A stretch of 64,000 bases of DNA from Bacillota bacterium (GCA_023421115.1 JAEZUI010000026.1:68479-132478), one strand, 5' to 3'. Counted from the stretch's first letter, positions 1 through 8,720 are shown. A program made the numbers and translations. Notes: generated by a model from the sequence alone, not told the origin.

Positions 1-8
1 AAGTAGGA

Positions 9-49
9 CTTTTTGAAATGGCAATTGCAAAGTTTTTTTGGAATCATCT
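9..49 (-). repeat. Remnant of the 106-bp MITE-like repeat (left half)
   Basis: The stretch matches, in reverse orientation with several changes, the left half of the element found whole at 33335-33440 and 50134-50239: a TTTTTGAAATGGC core followed by TTTTTTTGGAATCA. It lies just past the stop codon of the leftward CoA-binding gene. The right half is absent, so this looks like a decayed fragment. Confidence 0.6.
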
Positions 50-92
50 GAAATTAAAAACCGTATATAGCCTCTTTTAGAATATTAAATAG

Positions 93-467
93 TTATCTAA
101 GAGCTACCAGTACACATGCCTGTACTGCATTAAGGCCTTTTTCCTCAATCAAATCCATTATTCTGTTGTCATAAGTCCCCGGTTGAAGCCATACATATTT
201 CACTCCAATTTTTGCCGCTTCCTCAATAACTCCCGCACCTCTTTTAGGGGAAACAACCATATCAATTACTTCCGGAACTTCCGGCAATGATGATAAGTCC
301 TTATAACACCTATCCCCTTCAATTTCCTCGTAATTCGGGCTAACGGGATAAACGGTATAACCACGGGATTTTAATTTCTTATAAATCATATTTCCATACT
401 TCTCAGGATTATTGTTAGCACCTATTACTGCCCATACTTTCTTTTCAAGCATTTCCTCTTCCATCAT
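93..467 (-). CDS. CoA-binding domain protein (YccU-like)
   Basis: This 124-aa protein is a single Rossmann-type CoA-binding domain. The N-terminal VWAVIGANNN glycine-rich loop, the VYPVSPNYEE strand, the central DMVVSPKRG and the KYVWLQPGTYD segment are typical of the small YccU/CoA_binding_2 family, which is thought to bind CoA or a nucleotide and has no firmly known reaction. The length equals the family norm. The ATG has AGGAG ten bases upstream. It starts 18 bases after the yigZ stop, so the two are probably cotranscribed. A repeat remnant lies just downstream. Confidence 0.85.
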   Translation of the reverse strand: MMEEEMLEKKVWAVIGANNNPEKYGNMIYKKLKSRGYTVYPVSPNYEEIEGDRCYKDLSSLPEVPEVIDMVVSPKRGAGVIEEAAKIGVKYVWLQPGTYDNRIMDLIEEKGLNAVQACVLVALR

Positions 468-484
468 TTTATCAACACTCCTCT

Positions 485-1135
485 CTATAAAATAAGTTTG
501 CCTTCTAAATCCAATGTTATGTATGATTCGTCACCAATTTGAATAATTGCCCTTGCATTAGTAGCTTCAACAACTATATTATTGAAGCTTTCAACGTCAT
601 CTACAAATACGAAAACTATTAATTCTACATCCTGTTCATAGACAATATCTTTTATAGTATAACCTTTCGAAATCAGTAAACTTTGCAACTTTCCGAACAG
701 AGTATATTCAACAATCACACTTACTTCTTTACAGAGCTTCTTTATAACAATCCCTGCTTCTTCAATACCTAAAGCTGCACTTTTGCCGTATGCACGAATA
801 AGACCTGCTGCCCCAAGCAAAGTTCCCCCGAAATAACGTGTAACTACAACCACGAGATTCTCCACTTTCATTCTTTTAATCACTTCAATCATTGGAAGAC
901 CAGCCGTTCCGGAAGGCTCCCCCGCATCGCTGTATCTTTGTACAATATTGTTACCACCAATAGAGTAGGCATAAACATTGTGTGTAGCATCCCAATATTT
1001 TGTTTTTAATGCATTTATATATGCAACCGCCTCTAGCTCATCTAAAACAGGCTTTACAGAAGCTATAAATCTCGATCTCTTTTCTTCAATTTCAGACACT
1101 GCTTCATTTAGAACCGTTTTGTATTCCTTATCCAA
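485..1135 (-). CDS. yigZ: YigZ/IMPACT family protein
   Basis: This UPF0029 (IMPACT) protein has a second, DUF1949-like domain at the C-terminus. The signature is the GEPSGTAGLP segment followed by VVVVTRYFGGTLLGAAGLIR and AYGKSA, all present. The family has a ribosomal-protein-S5-like fold and its bacterial function is not settled; roles near translation have been suggested. The open frame extends to an ATG at 1204, but that start gives an odd hydrophobic leader without a ribosome site. A TTG at 1135 has AAAGGTGG five bases upstream and gives the usual ~216-aa length, so I chose it. It is first in a two-gene unit with the CoA-binding gene. Confidence 0.87.
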   Translation of the reverse strand: MDKEYKTVLNEAVSEIEEKRSRFIASVKPVLDELEAVAYINALKTKYWDATHNVYAYSIGGNNIVQRYSDAGEPSGTAGLPMIEVIKRMKVENLVVVVTRYFGGTLLGAAGLIRAYGKSAALGIEEAGIVIKKLCKEVSVIVEYTLFGKLQSLLISKGYTIKDIVYEQDVELIVFVFVDDVESFNNIVVEATNARAIIQIGDESYITLDLEGKLIL

Positions 1136-1311
1136 ATTAACCACCTTTAATACATTTATCCTATTATTATAACCCAGTCCTATGAAAAAGCACAGTAATT
1201 CCAACTAAATAATAATATAGATTTTTCTTAAGCATAATTAACAAAAAATTCATAAAGTTCACAGTAAAATAGTGTATAATATTTATATAACATATTTTAA
1301 GGAGGGTTTTT

Positions 1312-1881
1312 ATGAAGCACATTGTTAAAGAAATTGCAAGTTGGTCTGGATATGTATTTTCTGCCGTATTAATCGGCTTAGCTATAAATACGTTTGTTTT
1401 TCAACCAACTCAAATAGTTGGTTGTTCTATGGAGTCTACCTTTTTTGAAAATGATAAAATAATGGTAAATAAACTCATTCACACTTTGCGTTCTGAACCC
1501 GATTACGGAGACGTAGTAATTATTGATAGTCGAGTAAGTCGTGACAGAACCATAAAAGATGATTTGACAGACAGCCTTAAATATAATGCAATTACAAGCT
1601 TGATTACAAAGGAAAAACAGGACATCTTGTGGATAAAAAGAGTTATCGGAAAGGCAGGAGACACCTTAGAGTACATTAATGGTACTTTGTATAGAAATGG
1701 TGAGGTTGTGCAAGAAGACTATATAAAAGAACCTATGAATTATTTCCCTGAAGGTAAGATTGTTGTTCCTGAAGGTAGCATATACGTTATGGGCGATAAC
1801 AGGAATTCAAGCTTAGATAGCAGAATAATAGGTGCTGTTCCTCTTGATCATATAATTGGAAAGTATGCCTTCAAATTTTAA
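1312..1881 (+). CDS. lepB: Type I signal peptidase
   Basis: This is membrane-bound signal peptidase I, which removes Sec/Tat signal peptides from exported proteins outside the membrane. One N-terminal membrane segment (about residues 12-30) is followed by the catalytic serine in GCSMEST (Ser39), the general-base lysine in WIKRVIGKAGD (Lys109) and the GDNRNSSLDSR box near residue 161. The length (189 aa) is that of Gram-positive SipS-type enzymes. AAGGAGGG precedes the ATG. The gene stands alone on the plus strand, is bounded by a terminator, and probably serves the many exported hydrolases of this organism. Confidence 0.95.
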   Translation: MKHIVKEIASWSGYVFSAVLIGLAINTFVFQPTQIVGCSMESTFFENDKIMVNKLIHTLRSEPDYGDVVIIDSRVSRDRTIKDDLTDSLKYNAITSLITKEKQDILWIKRVIGKAGDTLEYINGTLYRNGEVVQEDYIKEPMNYFPEGKIVVPEGSIYVMGDNRNSSLDSRIIGAVPLDHIIGKYAFKF

Positions 1882-1921
1882 TTAGCGCTCTTAAACAACA
1901 CTTTTACAAGTCTATTATAAA

Positions 1922-1962
1922 GGACCATAAGTAATTGTTTAGACAATACTCATGGCCCTTTT
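1922..1962 (+). terminator. Rho-independent terminator after lepB
   Basis: GGACCAT pairs with ATGGCCC (one mismatch) and the inner arm ATTGT pairs with ACAAT across a short loop. TTTT follows on the plus strand. Confidence 0.7.
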
Positions 1963-2000
1963 GCATTCTATAGAAAACCAAGTATCTCTTAACAAAAATA

Positions 2001-2423
2001 CTACTGACTATTACTTAATTGCTCCATTTCTCTATACTTAATAAACGACAAATTAACTAAAGATTTATCCTGATTATATTTCATCATATTCATAGCTTCA
2101 TCGATATTAACAAAGGCACTGTCTTTATAGTCCTTTTCTTCTCTTACTTTATCATTTTGGGATTTCATAACATACCAGGTAATTTTGTTTAGGAATGGTG
2201 TTTGACGTGTTGTAGAAAAGCATTCATAACTTGTTTGACCAGCACTTGAAATTATTTCAGCATGAACTCCGGACTCTTGACTTATCTTCTTAAGGGCAAC
2301 TTCATTTGGTAATTCCCCATTGTGCAATTCCTCTCGCGGAAGCACCCAGCCATCCCCATTCTTTCGGAGGAGAACCTTATTTCCAGAGAATACAACTCCG
2401 CCTGTAAAGCTCTTTACCAACAT
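2001..2423 (-). CDS. Nudix-fold protein with degenerate Nudix box
   Basis: The 140-aa protein has the N-terminal pattern of a Nudix domain: a VVFSGNKVLLRKNGDGWVLP strand-turn followed by a helix. The region corresponding to the Nudix box GX5EX7REUXEEXGU reads GELPNEVALKKISQESGV. The arginine and glutamate of REU have become KK, and the EE metal pair has become QE. Active Nudix enzymes cleave nucleoside diphosphate derivatives using those glutamates, so metal-dependent hydrolysis may be weak or lost. AAAGGGG precedes the ATG. It stands alone downstream of hflX on the same strand. A regulatory or binding role is an inference only. Confidence 0.7.
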   Translation of the reverse strand: MLVKSFTGGVVFSGNKVLLRKNGDGWVLPREELHNGELPNEVALKKISQESGVHAEIISSAGQTSYECFSTTRQTPFLNKITWYVMKSQNDKVREEKDYKDSAFVNIDEAMNMMKYNQDKSLVNLSFIKYREMEQLSNSQ

Positions 2424-2552
2424 AGCAAAAACCCCTTTCGTTATAAAATTTGTTTGAAGAGATAAGGAATAAATATATTTAATTCCTTATAATATTATAA
2501 TACTATATTGGTAATTTTTATTCAATTCTATTGGAAATATATTCACAAATTA

Positions 2553-4370
2553 TTACATATCGCATTTAAATTTCTTTATGCAATCCACCTTGGACTTTAG
2601 CATAGAAACCTTAAAATAAGTACCTTTCTCGTCATAATTCTTTTCTACTATTTTTCCGTTTTTATGAATATAGGATATTGCCCAACCTTCCTGGAAGGGT
2701 ATAAATAATTCCATTTCCTCTTCGTCCTGCCCTAATGCAGCAGTAACAGCTTTAAGCAGCTCATCAACACCCTCTAAGGTAACGGCAGATATTTCCACTA
2801 TACCTCCCTTTGGATTTAAAATTGGAGCTCTTTCTCTTTTGGCAAGACGGTCAATTTTGTTTAAAGCCATTACAATTGGTTTAGACGAAGCTCCTAATGC
2901 ACTTAAGATATTATCTACCACCTCAATTTGCTCTAGTGCCTCTTCACTTGTAACGTCAACCACGTGAATGAGTACATCTGCATGAACTGCCTCTTCTAAA
3001 GTCGATTTGAAAGCCTCTATCAATTCATGAGGCAGTTTTCTTATAAACCCTACAGTATCAACTAAAATAGCGTCTCTCCCACTTGGAAGCATGAGACTTC
3101 TTGCTGTTGGATCTAACGTTGCAAAAAGTTTGTCTTCAGCAAAAACATCGGATTTGCAAAGTGCATTCATAAGAGTCGATTTTCCTGCATTTGTGTAGCC
3201 AACTAAAGCTATAACAGGCAAAGAATTCTTGTCTCTGCTTTTACGCATGAAACCTCTTCGCTTTTCAACTTCAGATAGTTCAGCTTCAAGATAATTTATC
3301 CTTCTTCTGATGTGTCTTCTGTCTACCTCTAACTTTTTCTCCCCGGGTCCTCTTGTACCAATACCTCCACCAAGTCTGGATAGTTGATTTCCCAAACCAA
3401 TTAGCCTTGATATCCTGTACTTTAGCTGCGCCAACTCTACCTGAAGCTTTCCTTCTTTTGATCTGGCCCTTTGGGCAAATATATCCAAAATAAGTGTTGT
3501 CCTATCAATTACTTTTATACCTAAAATCTCTTCAATATTCCTAAGCTGAGCCCCTGAAAGCTCATCGTCAAAAACAATTAAATCAATATCTAAAGCCTGT
3601 CTTATAAGACTCAGTTCCTCTAATTTTCCCTTACCAATATAATAAGCCGAATCTATTCCCTGCCGTTTTTGAAGTACCTTCTTTACTACCCGGGCACCAG
3701 CCGTCAGAACCAATTCTTCCAGTTCATCTAATGACCTTTCGCCGATACTTTTACCGTTTAAAATATTGCCAGATGCAGTCTCTAAGCCCACAAGAATAGT
3801 TCTTTCGGTCTCTTCCCCATTTCCATACAACATATTACCAGCTACTTTGTCAATCTCATCAATAACACTCCAAAGCTCGTTAATCCTAATATCATGGGCT
3901 TTGAAAGGCCCATACACTTGTGATTTACTAAATTCGTTTCCTTCAGACCTTTGAGGTATTGAGGCATAAATCTCTGTAATATTCCCATCCTTTACTCCAA
4001 CTGCCACCATAGCATCAAGTCTCAATTTGAGCATGGAATTTATATCAACAAGTGAAACCATTCCCACACCGTTTGGGTGAGTATGAATACATCTGACCCC
4101 CGAAAGTCTTGACTGATCCCTTCTTCCCTCTACTGCTGGAAGTGCTACAGTCCCACTATCTCCAACACTCAAATCAACTATATTGCCTTTCCTGTCTATA
4201 AAAACCGAAATTTCACGGTTTATCCTACTGCTTATACCAGATATTGCATCCGTCAATTCCGGCGGAACAAAATCATTCTTGTCTGTCTGCATTTGCAAAA
4301 GGGCTTCCAATTCCTCAATAACAGACTTTTTTAGAGAGTCCAGATTTCCATTAACGAATATTTTACTCAC
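2553..4370 (-). CDS. hflX: Ribosome-associated GTPase HflX (long form)
   Basis: HflX binds ribosomes and splits or rescues stalled ones. The G domain sits at about residues 385-560, with G1 GYTNAGKST, the DTVGF G3 motif and NKID as G4. Before it lies the glycine-rich GGGIGTRGPGEKK segment of the HflX N-terminal domain. The protein (605 aa) is about 180 residues longer than E. coli HflX because of an N-terminal extension containing GVRCIHTHPNG, a form found in other clostridia. The GTG at 4370 has a poor ribosome site. AGAGGTG instead lies six bases before an in-frame ATA at 4361, so the exact start is open. Confidence 0.93.
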   Translation of the reverse strand: MSKIFVNGNLDSLKKSVIEELEALLQMQTDKNDFVPPELTDAISGISSRINREISVFIDRKGNIVDLSVGDSGTVALPAVEGRRDQSRLSGVRCIHTHPNGVGMVSLVDINSMLKLRLDAMVAVGVKDGNITEIYASIPQRSEGNEFSKSQVYGPFKAHDIRINELWSVIDEIDKVAGNMLYGNGEETERTILVGLETASGNILNGKSIGERSLDELEELVLTAGARVVKKVLQKRQGIDSAYYIGKGKLEELSLIRQALDIDLIVFDDELSGAQLRNIEEILGIKVIDRTTLILDIFAQRARSKEGKLQVELAQLKYRISRLIGLGNQLSRLGGGIGTRGPGEKKLEVDRRHIRRRINYLEAELSEVEKRRGFMRKSRDKNSLPVIALVGYTNAGKSTLMNALCKSDVFAEDKLFATLDPTARSLMLPSGRDAILVDTVGFIRKLPHELIEAFKSTLEEAVHADVLIHVVDVTSEEALEQIEVVDNILSALGASSKPIVMALNKIDRLAKRERAPILNPKGGIVEISAVTLEGVDELLKAVTAALGQDEEEMELFIPFQEGWAISYIHKNGKIVEKNYDEKGTYFKVSMLKSKVDCIKKFKCDM

Positions 4371-4447
4371 CTCTTTTTATCGTATTGTTAAAAAGATATT
4401 GTTCCTCTACGGTATGTACATAATAAGTATAAGATCATTTTTATAAA

Positions 4448-5710
4448 TTATACTCTAGGTTTAGTTTCTATAACTTCTTTTAGGGCTTCCCACATTTCAT
4501 CCCCAATAACTCCAAGTTTCCACAGAGAAACTCCTTTTAGACCATAACGCTTTGCAATTCCTATCTTTGATTTTAAACTATCCTCATTTTCACTTTCAAC
4601 TAGAATTGCCAGGTAAAGCTTTTGGGCAGAAACCTCTTTTTTAGCTTCCTCTACTGCCTCAATTACAAGATTTTCGGGCTCAGGCTTCACTCCATAATTG
4701 TGTGCCATAATTATTATTTTGTCAGCCAACTGACTTAGAATCTTATAGTCATACCCCTTATAGGAACTGTTTGGTGCATGCAGTGTCAGTGTAAGACTTC
4801 TACCTTGGTTTTTAAGTCTCTCTGATAGTAGCTTTACAAAATTATTGAAATTGGCCTTTACTTTTTCCAATTCTTGCCCCCTCTGACTTAATCCAAGACC
4901 TTCAAAATCTATATTTACTCCGCTGTACAAAGATGCTTCATCTGCTATATTATATACCGCATTTGATACCGACACGGCATTTTCTATCAAATTTGTCAAT
5001 GAATTATTCCCATCTACCATTTTAATACACATTTCAGTCTTAATTTTATATTTTTTTGCAGCTGCCAAAACCTTCTCCCAACCATCGGGTTTTTGCCAGT
5101 CGCTGTTAGAGACGAAGTTTCCTTTCTCGCCCATTTCATACCATCCAAGAGCCAATTCACTAACAATATCCGTATTCCCTACAGCTGTATCAGGATAAGG
5201 CTTTGTAAACAGGTCGGTCCAACTGCTCGCTTTTGAGTTTCCTAACGCATAGAAAGCTAAAACCTCCATAGGTTTTTTAGGTGAGGTTATCCTAACAGCT
5301 TTTACCACTGCATCCCACAAAACTTCACATCCAAAAGCTTCACTAAAAAATCTAATAGGAATAAGCGTCCTTCCATCTATTATTGTAGGAGGAACATCTA
5401 GTGTGATTTCTTCTTTATTCTTAAATGCAGTTTTTTCTCCAATCTTAAGACTTATTGAAGTTGCCGCATCTGTAGCCAATACCGTTTTAGTTGAATCCTC
5501 CCAATCCACCTCTACATTCAAAGCTTCTGCAATGGCCCTGAACGGAATCAAAACTCGTCCCTCCCTGTTTACAGGAGACACATCAAATTTCACAGGCAAT
5601 TGATCCACAAATACACAAATCTCATCGCCTACCCCTTGGGAAAATACAGGAATATTTAATAAAACCATAGCAAAAATAATTGATAAGCTTATACATAGTA
5701 ATTTCTTCAT
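4448..5710 (-). CDS. Secreted copper-amine-oxidase-N-like plus GH18 protein
   Basis: A signal peptide (MKKLLCISLS, then a hydrophobic core) is followed by a copper-amine-oxidase N-terminal-like (stalk) domain at about residues 25-140, with the typical RVLIPFRAIAEAL and RTLIPIRFFSEAFG segments, then a GH18 barrel. The barrel keeps the acid motif as GVNIDFEGL, whose glutamate would be catalytic in a glycosidase. Such stalk-plus-GH18 proteins are usually cell-wall or spore-associated; chitin or peptidoglycan as substrate is an inference. I chose the ATG at 5710 because GGGGGAAG lies directly before it; the frame is open a further 13 codons upstream. Confidence 0.8.
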   Translation of the reverse strand: MKKLLCISLSIIFAMVLLNIPVFSQGVGDEICVFVDQLPVKFDVSPVNREGRVLIPFRAIAEALNVEVDWEDSTKTVLATDAATSISLKIGEKTAFKNKEEITLDVPPTIIDGRTLIPIRFFSEAFGCEVLWDAVVKAVRITSPKKPMEVLAFYALGNSKASSWTDLFTKPYPDTAVGNTDIVSELALGWYEMGEKGNFVSNSDWQKPDGWEKVLAAAKKYKIKTEMCIKMVDGNNSLTNLIENAVSVSNAVYNIADEASLYSGVNIDFEGLGLSQRGQELEKVKANFNNFVKLLSERLKNQGRSLTLTLHAPNSSYKGYDYKILSQLADKIIIMAHNYGVKPEPENLVIEAVEEAKKEVSAQKLYLAILVESENEDSLKSKIGIAKRYGLKGVSLWKLGVIGDEMWEALKEVIETKPRV

Positions 5711-5833
5711 AAATCTTCCCCCATTTATAAATAAATTGCACTTCCTCATTCTAACAGAATTACTCGTGCTATTCCAGTCCTTTTGTGAAACATGATCTAA
5801 TCTTCTTTCACTATGCTCGAAAGAGGTAAAATT

Positions 5834-5862
5834 AAAAAACTCGGGAGCTAAACGCCCTCGAG
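5834..5862 (-). terminator. Terminator after the 78-aa gene
   Basis: On the minus strand CTCGAGGGC pairs with GCTCCCGAG (one mismatch, one wobble) around GTTTA, followed by TTTTTTAATTTT. Confidence 0.8.
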
Positions 5863-5885
5863 CTATACTGCTTTAAAACTATTAC

Positions 5886-6122
5886 TTACTGTGTAGTCTC
5901 AACATACCAAAGTTCATCTTCAGAGTATAAATACATCTGCTTACCCTTAACACGGCAAGTATATCTAAGTCCTTTGCTTCCCGCGTTTAATGAAGTATTT
6001 TTACGCACATCAATAACTCTATCGATACTAGACGTTCGTCCATCTCCCCATTGAATTCCTAAAGGAACTTTGCCACCTTCAGTAGTATATTGTATAAGTA
6101 CATCTACAAAAACCTTACCCAT
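5886..6122 (-). CDS. Small conserved protein, possible SOS-regulated DUF6504-like
   Basis: This 78-aa protein has no recognised catalytic motif. It is rich in beta-type segments: GKVPLGIQWGDGRTSSIDRV, then RYTCRVKGKQMYLYSEDELW. The pattern of proline, basic/aromatic core and a C-terminal tryptophan resembles small proteins found beside Y-family polymerase genes, but I cannot assign it firmly. AGGAGG lies just upstream of the ATG. A perfect LexA/SOS box lies 309 bases upstream with no other gene between, so DNA-damage induction is possible. A terminator follows, making it a single-gene unit. Confidence 0.6.
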   Translation of the reverse strand: MGKVFVDVLIQYTTEGGKVPLGIQWGDGRTSSIDRVIDVRKNTSLNAGSKGLRYTCRVKGKQMYLYSEDELWYVETTQ

Positions 6123-6283
6123 AAAAGAAAACCTCCTATCCTAAATATAAACCAAAAATACGTTCTCTTCTTCTGGATTTAAAACAAACTTCTCCTTATT
6201 GCATCCCCTTTTAACCAATCAGAGCTTATATCTGAATAAGCTTATAATCCTTTACCACTATAAACAAGGCTACAAGCTTACAA

Positions 6284-6406
6284 AATCTGTGATTTACACA
6301 CCCTAGAGCTCTCAATAAATTTATATAATATTCCAAAAACCTTATCGGTAAATTACAGAATATATATAAGCACTTTTTAATAAAGTAGCTCTATAAATCA
6401 CAGATT
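6284..6406. repeat. Long imperfect inverted repeat with nested arms
   Basis: AATCTGTGATTTA (6284-6296) pairs perfectly with TAAATCACAGATT (6394-6406). Next to it TAGAGCT (6304-6310) pairs with AGCTCTA (6387-6393). Closer in, a TTTATATAATATTC-like arm can pair with GAATATATATAAG. As RNA this would be one long bulged hairpin of about 123 nt. It sits between the SOS box and the 78-aa gene, inside the likely leader. Confidence 0.65.
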
Positions 6407-6430
6407 AATATGGTAAAGCACTATTCGAAT

Positions 6431-6444
6431 CGAACATATGTTCG
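6431..6444. promoter_or_regulatory. LexA (SOS) box
   Basis: CGAACATATGTTCG is a perfect palindrome and a full match to the Gram-positive LexA operator consensus CGAAC-N4-GTTCG. The nearest gene it could control is the leftward 78-aa gene; the plus-strand gene at 6849 is 405 bases away. Confidence 0.8.
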
Positions 6445-6495
6445 ATATATACATTATATGACATCTTAGTCCCATTGTAAAGTAATTTTTTATAT

Positions 6496-6618
6496 TTCCT
6501 CTGTCTTTTTTATTACTAGATACCCGTAACAGAATTCGCTCCTAAAAGCGGGTCACAAGCAGAGGAAGTGCATTTTAACATTATGAAAGACTAGAAATTA
6601 GCAATGTTAAAAAGCACT
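6496..6618. ncRNA. Candidate structured RNA or inverted-repeat block
   Basis: Three helices can be drawn: TTCCTCTG (6496-6503) with CAGAGGAA (6560-6567), enclosing ACCCG (6522-6526) with CGGGT (6549-6553), followed by AGTGCATTTTAACATT (6567-6582) with AATGTTAAAAAGCACT (6603-6618, one mismatch). There is no T-run after the last arm on either strand, so it is not a simple terminator. I match it to no known riboswitch class. The rest of the gap (6123-6283 and 6619-6848) shows nothing further apart from the leader of the next gene. Confidence 0.35.
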
Positions 6619-6848
6619 AGGTAGGACTAAATCCTTCATATTGTGTTCTCTAAAATAGTACTATATTACTATAAAACCACCTCAAAAAAGTTTATCTTAC
6701 CTCCGAATAATATTACATGAAAAACTTATAAACTATATGTTTATTGAACAAAGTTTTTTTCAAAATATTCATTTCTACTTTCAATACATAACAATATAAG
6801 TTTTTTCTATTACATTAATAAATATAATATTTAAGGAGGCTTTATTTA

Positions 6849-8093
6849 ATGAAAAAATTTCTATGTTCTTTTATTTCTGTCCTCTTAGTTATTACATCCT
6901 CATCGTTAGTTTTTGCTAAGGGTAAAGAAACCAAAGCATCTTCACAACAACTAAACAACATTTATGAAAAAGGACAAGCAGACAATTCATTTGATTCTAA
7001 TGTAAATAATAAAGGTCAAAATAATTTTAATTCCACTAAAAAGGATTCTGTAAAAGAAGCTGCTAAAGAGGTTAAACAAGGCCCTAAAGACGCTTTAAAA
7101 ACAAAAAAAGACCAAATAAAAGAAAAAGTCAAGAAACAAGTACAAGAAAAGAAAAACAAAAATGATAACTCCCTTCCCGTCTTTATAAAAGACAAAGAAG
7201 TTAAATTTGATGTTCCCCCAGTAATTAAATCTGGACGTACACTTATTCCTGTCAGAGCTATTACCAATGCTCTCGGTGCAGATGTTGAATGGGACGAGAA
7301 AACAAAAACCGTTACAGTTAGTAAAGCAGTGTATGATGCTGTTTACGGAGTTTCAACAACAATTGTGACTTTAAAGCTCGATAGCAATATAATATTAATA
7401 AACGGCAAGGAAGTTGAAATTGATGTTCCAGCCCAATTAGTAAGCAATAGGACTATGGTTCCCCTTAGGTTTATAGCTCAGGCCTTGAATAATGAAATTG
7501 AATATGACACTGAAACTGGTGCTATTATTGTTGGTGAGGATGAAGACGAGGATATCGATGTTGATTGCCAACTTGAAGCTTTTATGGTTGAATTAAAAAA
7601 CAAACACAAAGATAAACATGCAAGGAAAGCAATTATAAAAAAGATCTCAGAATTGAAAAAGAAAAAGAATGTATCGGCAATTTTGGTTTTTGTCAAAGGT
7701 TCGGAAATAAACTTTGATGTACCTCCTGTAATCAAAGCCGGTAGAACGCTAATTCCTGTTAGAGCTGTAAGTGATGCTCTAGGTGCAGATGTTAAATGGA
7801 ATGAAGAAACAAAAACCATCACAATTACCAAATCTGTTTATGGTGAGAAAGATACTGTAGTTGAAATAAATCTTAATAGTGATATCGTATTAGTTAATGG
7901 AAAGAAAGAAAAAATAGACGTACCCGCTCAATCAATAAATAATAGAACAATGGTGCCTTTAAGATTTATAGCTGTAATCTTAAATCAAGATGTGGAATAT
8001 GACTCTGAAACAGGCACTATTATAATTGAAGATACCGACAGCAAAGAAGATGTTGACAATAATGAAAAGGTAATTGTGGACGATGACAATTAG
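6849..8093 (+). CDS. Secreted protein with two copper-amine-oxidase-N-like units
   Basis: A signal peptide (about residues 1-23) is followed by a Lys/Gln-rich, probably extended region to about residue 110, then two homologous units of about 120 residues. Each unit contains IKSGRTLIPVRA or IKAGRTLIPVRA and later NRTMVPLRFIA, the two half-repeats of the copper-amine-oxidase N (stalk) domain. A basic spacer separates them and the C-terminus is Asp/Glu-rich. The family is abundant in cellulolytic clostridia; these domains are structural or wall-binding and no copper chemistry is implied. AAGGAGGC precedes the ATG. The gene is monocistronic with a strong terminator. Confidence 0.82.
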   Translation: MKKFLCSFISVLLVITSSSLVFAKGKETKASSQQLNNIYEKGQADNSFDSNVNNKGQNNFNSTKKDSVKEAAKEVKQGPKDALKTKKDQIKEKVKKQVQEKKNKNDNSLPVFIKDKEVKFDVPPVIKSGRTLIPVRAITNALGADVEWDEKTKTVTVSKAVYDAVYGVSTTIVTLKLDSNIILINGKEVEIDVPAQLVSNRTMVPLRFIAQALNNEIEYDTETGAIIVGEDEDEDIDVDCQLEAFMVELKNKHKDKHARKAIIKKISELKKKKNVSAILVFVKGSEINFDVPPVIKAGRTLIPVRAVSDALGADVKWNEETKTITITKSVYGEKDTVVEINLNSDIVLVNGKKEKIDVPAQSINNRTMVPLRFIAVILNQDVEYDSETGTIIIEDTDSKEDVDNNEKVIVDDDN

Positions 8094-8124
8094 AACTAAG
8101 AGGTAAAAATAAATATATTCCCCC

Positions 8125-8218
8125 AAAAAAGGGACTTTGCCATAAAAGCAATTGCTAATAATTTGTGCATTAAGTTGCGCCATTCTATAGTAAAATACTT
8201 TTACAAAGTCCCTTTTTT
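8125..8218. terminator. Bidirectional terminator
   Basis: AAAAAAGGGACTTTG (8125-8139) and CAAAGTCCCTTTTTT (8204-8218) are perfect complements flanking a 64-base AT-rich loop. It can stop the rightward gene ending at 8093 and the leftward dut-side transcripts. Confidence 0.8.
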
Positions 8219-8222
8219 ATTT

Positions 8223-8720
8223 TTATCTTACTCCCGTAGAACCGAATCCGCCACCACGGTTACTTCCTATATCTTTAACCGAATCAACTAAGGTAAATTT
8301 CATTTTAGGTACAACCTGTAACACTATTTGAGCTATTCTGTCACCTTTTCGAATACTATATGTACCTTTACAATTTCCCTTTGAATCAATAGTATAAGTT
8401 TGGTCACTATAGTTACTATCCGAAGTATTGGTCATTATAATTCCCAGTTCATCCCTGTAACCGCTGTCTATTGTCCCCGGTGAATTTGAAAGCCTGAGCG
8501 GTGTCTTATATGATATCCCACTCCTAGGCCTTACCTGAATTTCATAACCCTCGGGTATAGCTAGCTTTATTCCTGTAGGAATAATAACAGTTTCACCCGG
8601 TTCAATTGATATTTCTTCAGCAGCACACACATCCATACCTGCATCACCTTCTTTGGCGTAGGTTGGTATAACTACACCTTCTCTGCATATTTCCAAAAAA
8701 ACTTCAATTTTTTCTCCCAC
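8223..8720 (-). CDS. dut: dUTP diphosphatase
   Basis: The trimeric dUTPase hydrolyses dUTP to dUMP and PPi, keeping uracil out of DNA and supplying dTMP synthesis. The conserved motifs appear in order: AGMDVCAAEE, RPRSGIS, GTIDSGYRDELGI, RKGDRIAQIVL and the C-terminal arm GSNRGGGFGSTG, which closes over the active site. The 165-aa length is slightly above average because of an insertion (about residues 100-120) before motif 4. The start is GTG with GGGAGG seven bases upstream. It lies 27 bases after the U32 peptidase gene and is probably cotranscribed with it. Confidence 0.96.
   Translation of the reverse strand: MGEKIEVFLEICREGVVIPTYAKEGDAGMDVCAAEEISIEPGETVIIPTGIKLAIPEGYEIQVRPRSGISYKTPLRLSNSPGTIDSGYRDELGIIMTNTSDSNYSDQTYTIDSKGNCKGTYSIRKGDRIAQIVLQVVPKMKFTLVDSVKDIGSNRGGGFGSTGVR

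Noticed and set aside
6421..6450. TTCGAATC-like string considered as a tRNA T-arm
   Set aside because: No acceptor or anticodon stem can be drawn around it; the sequence is explained by the LexA palindrome.
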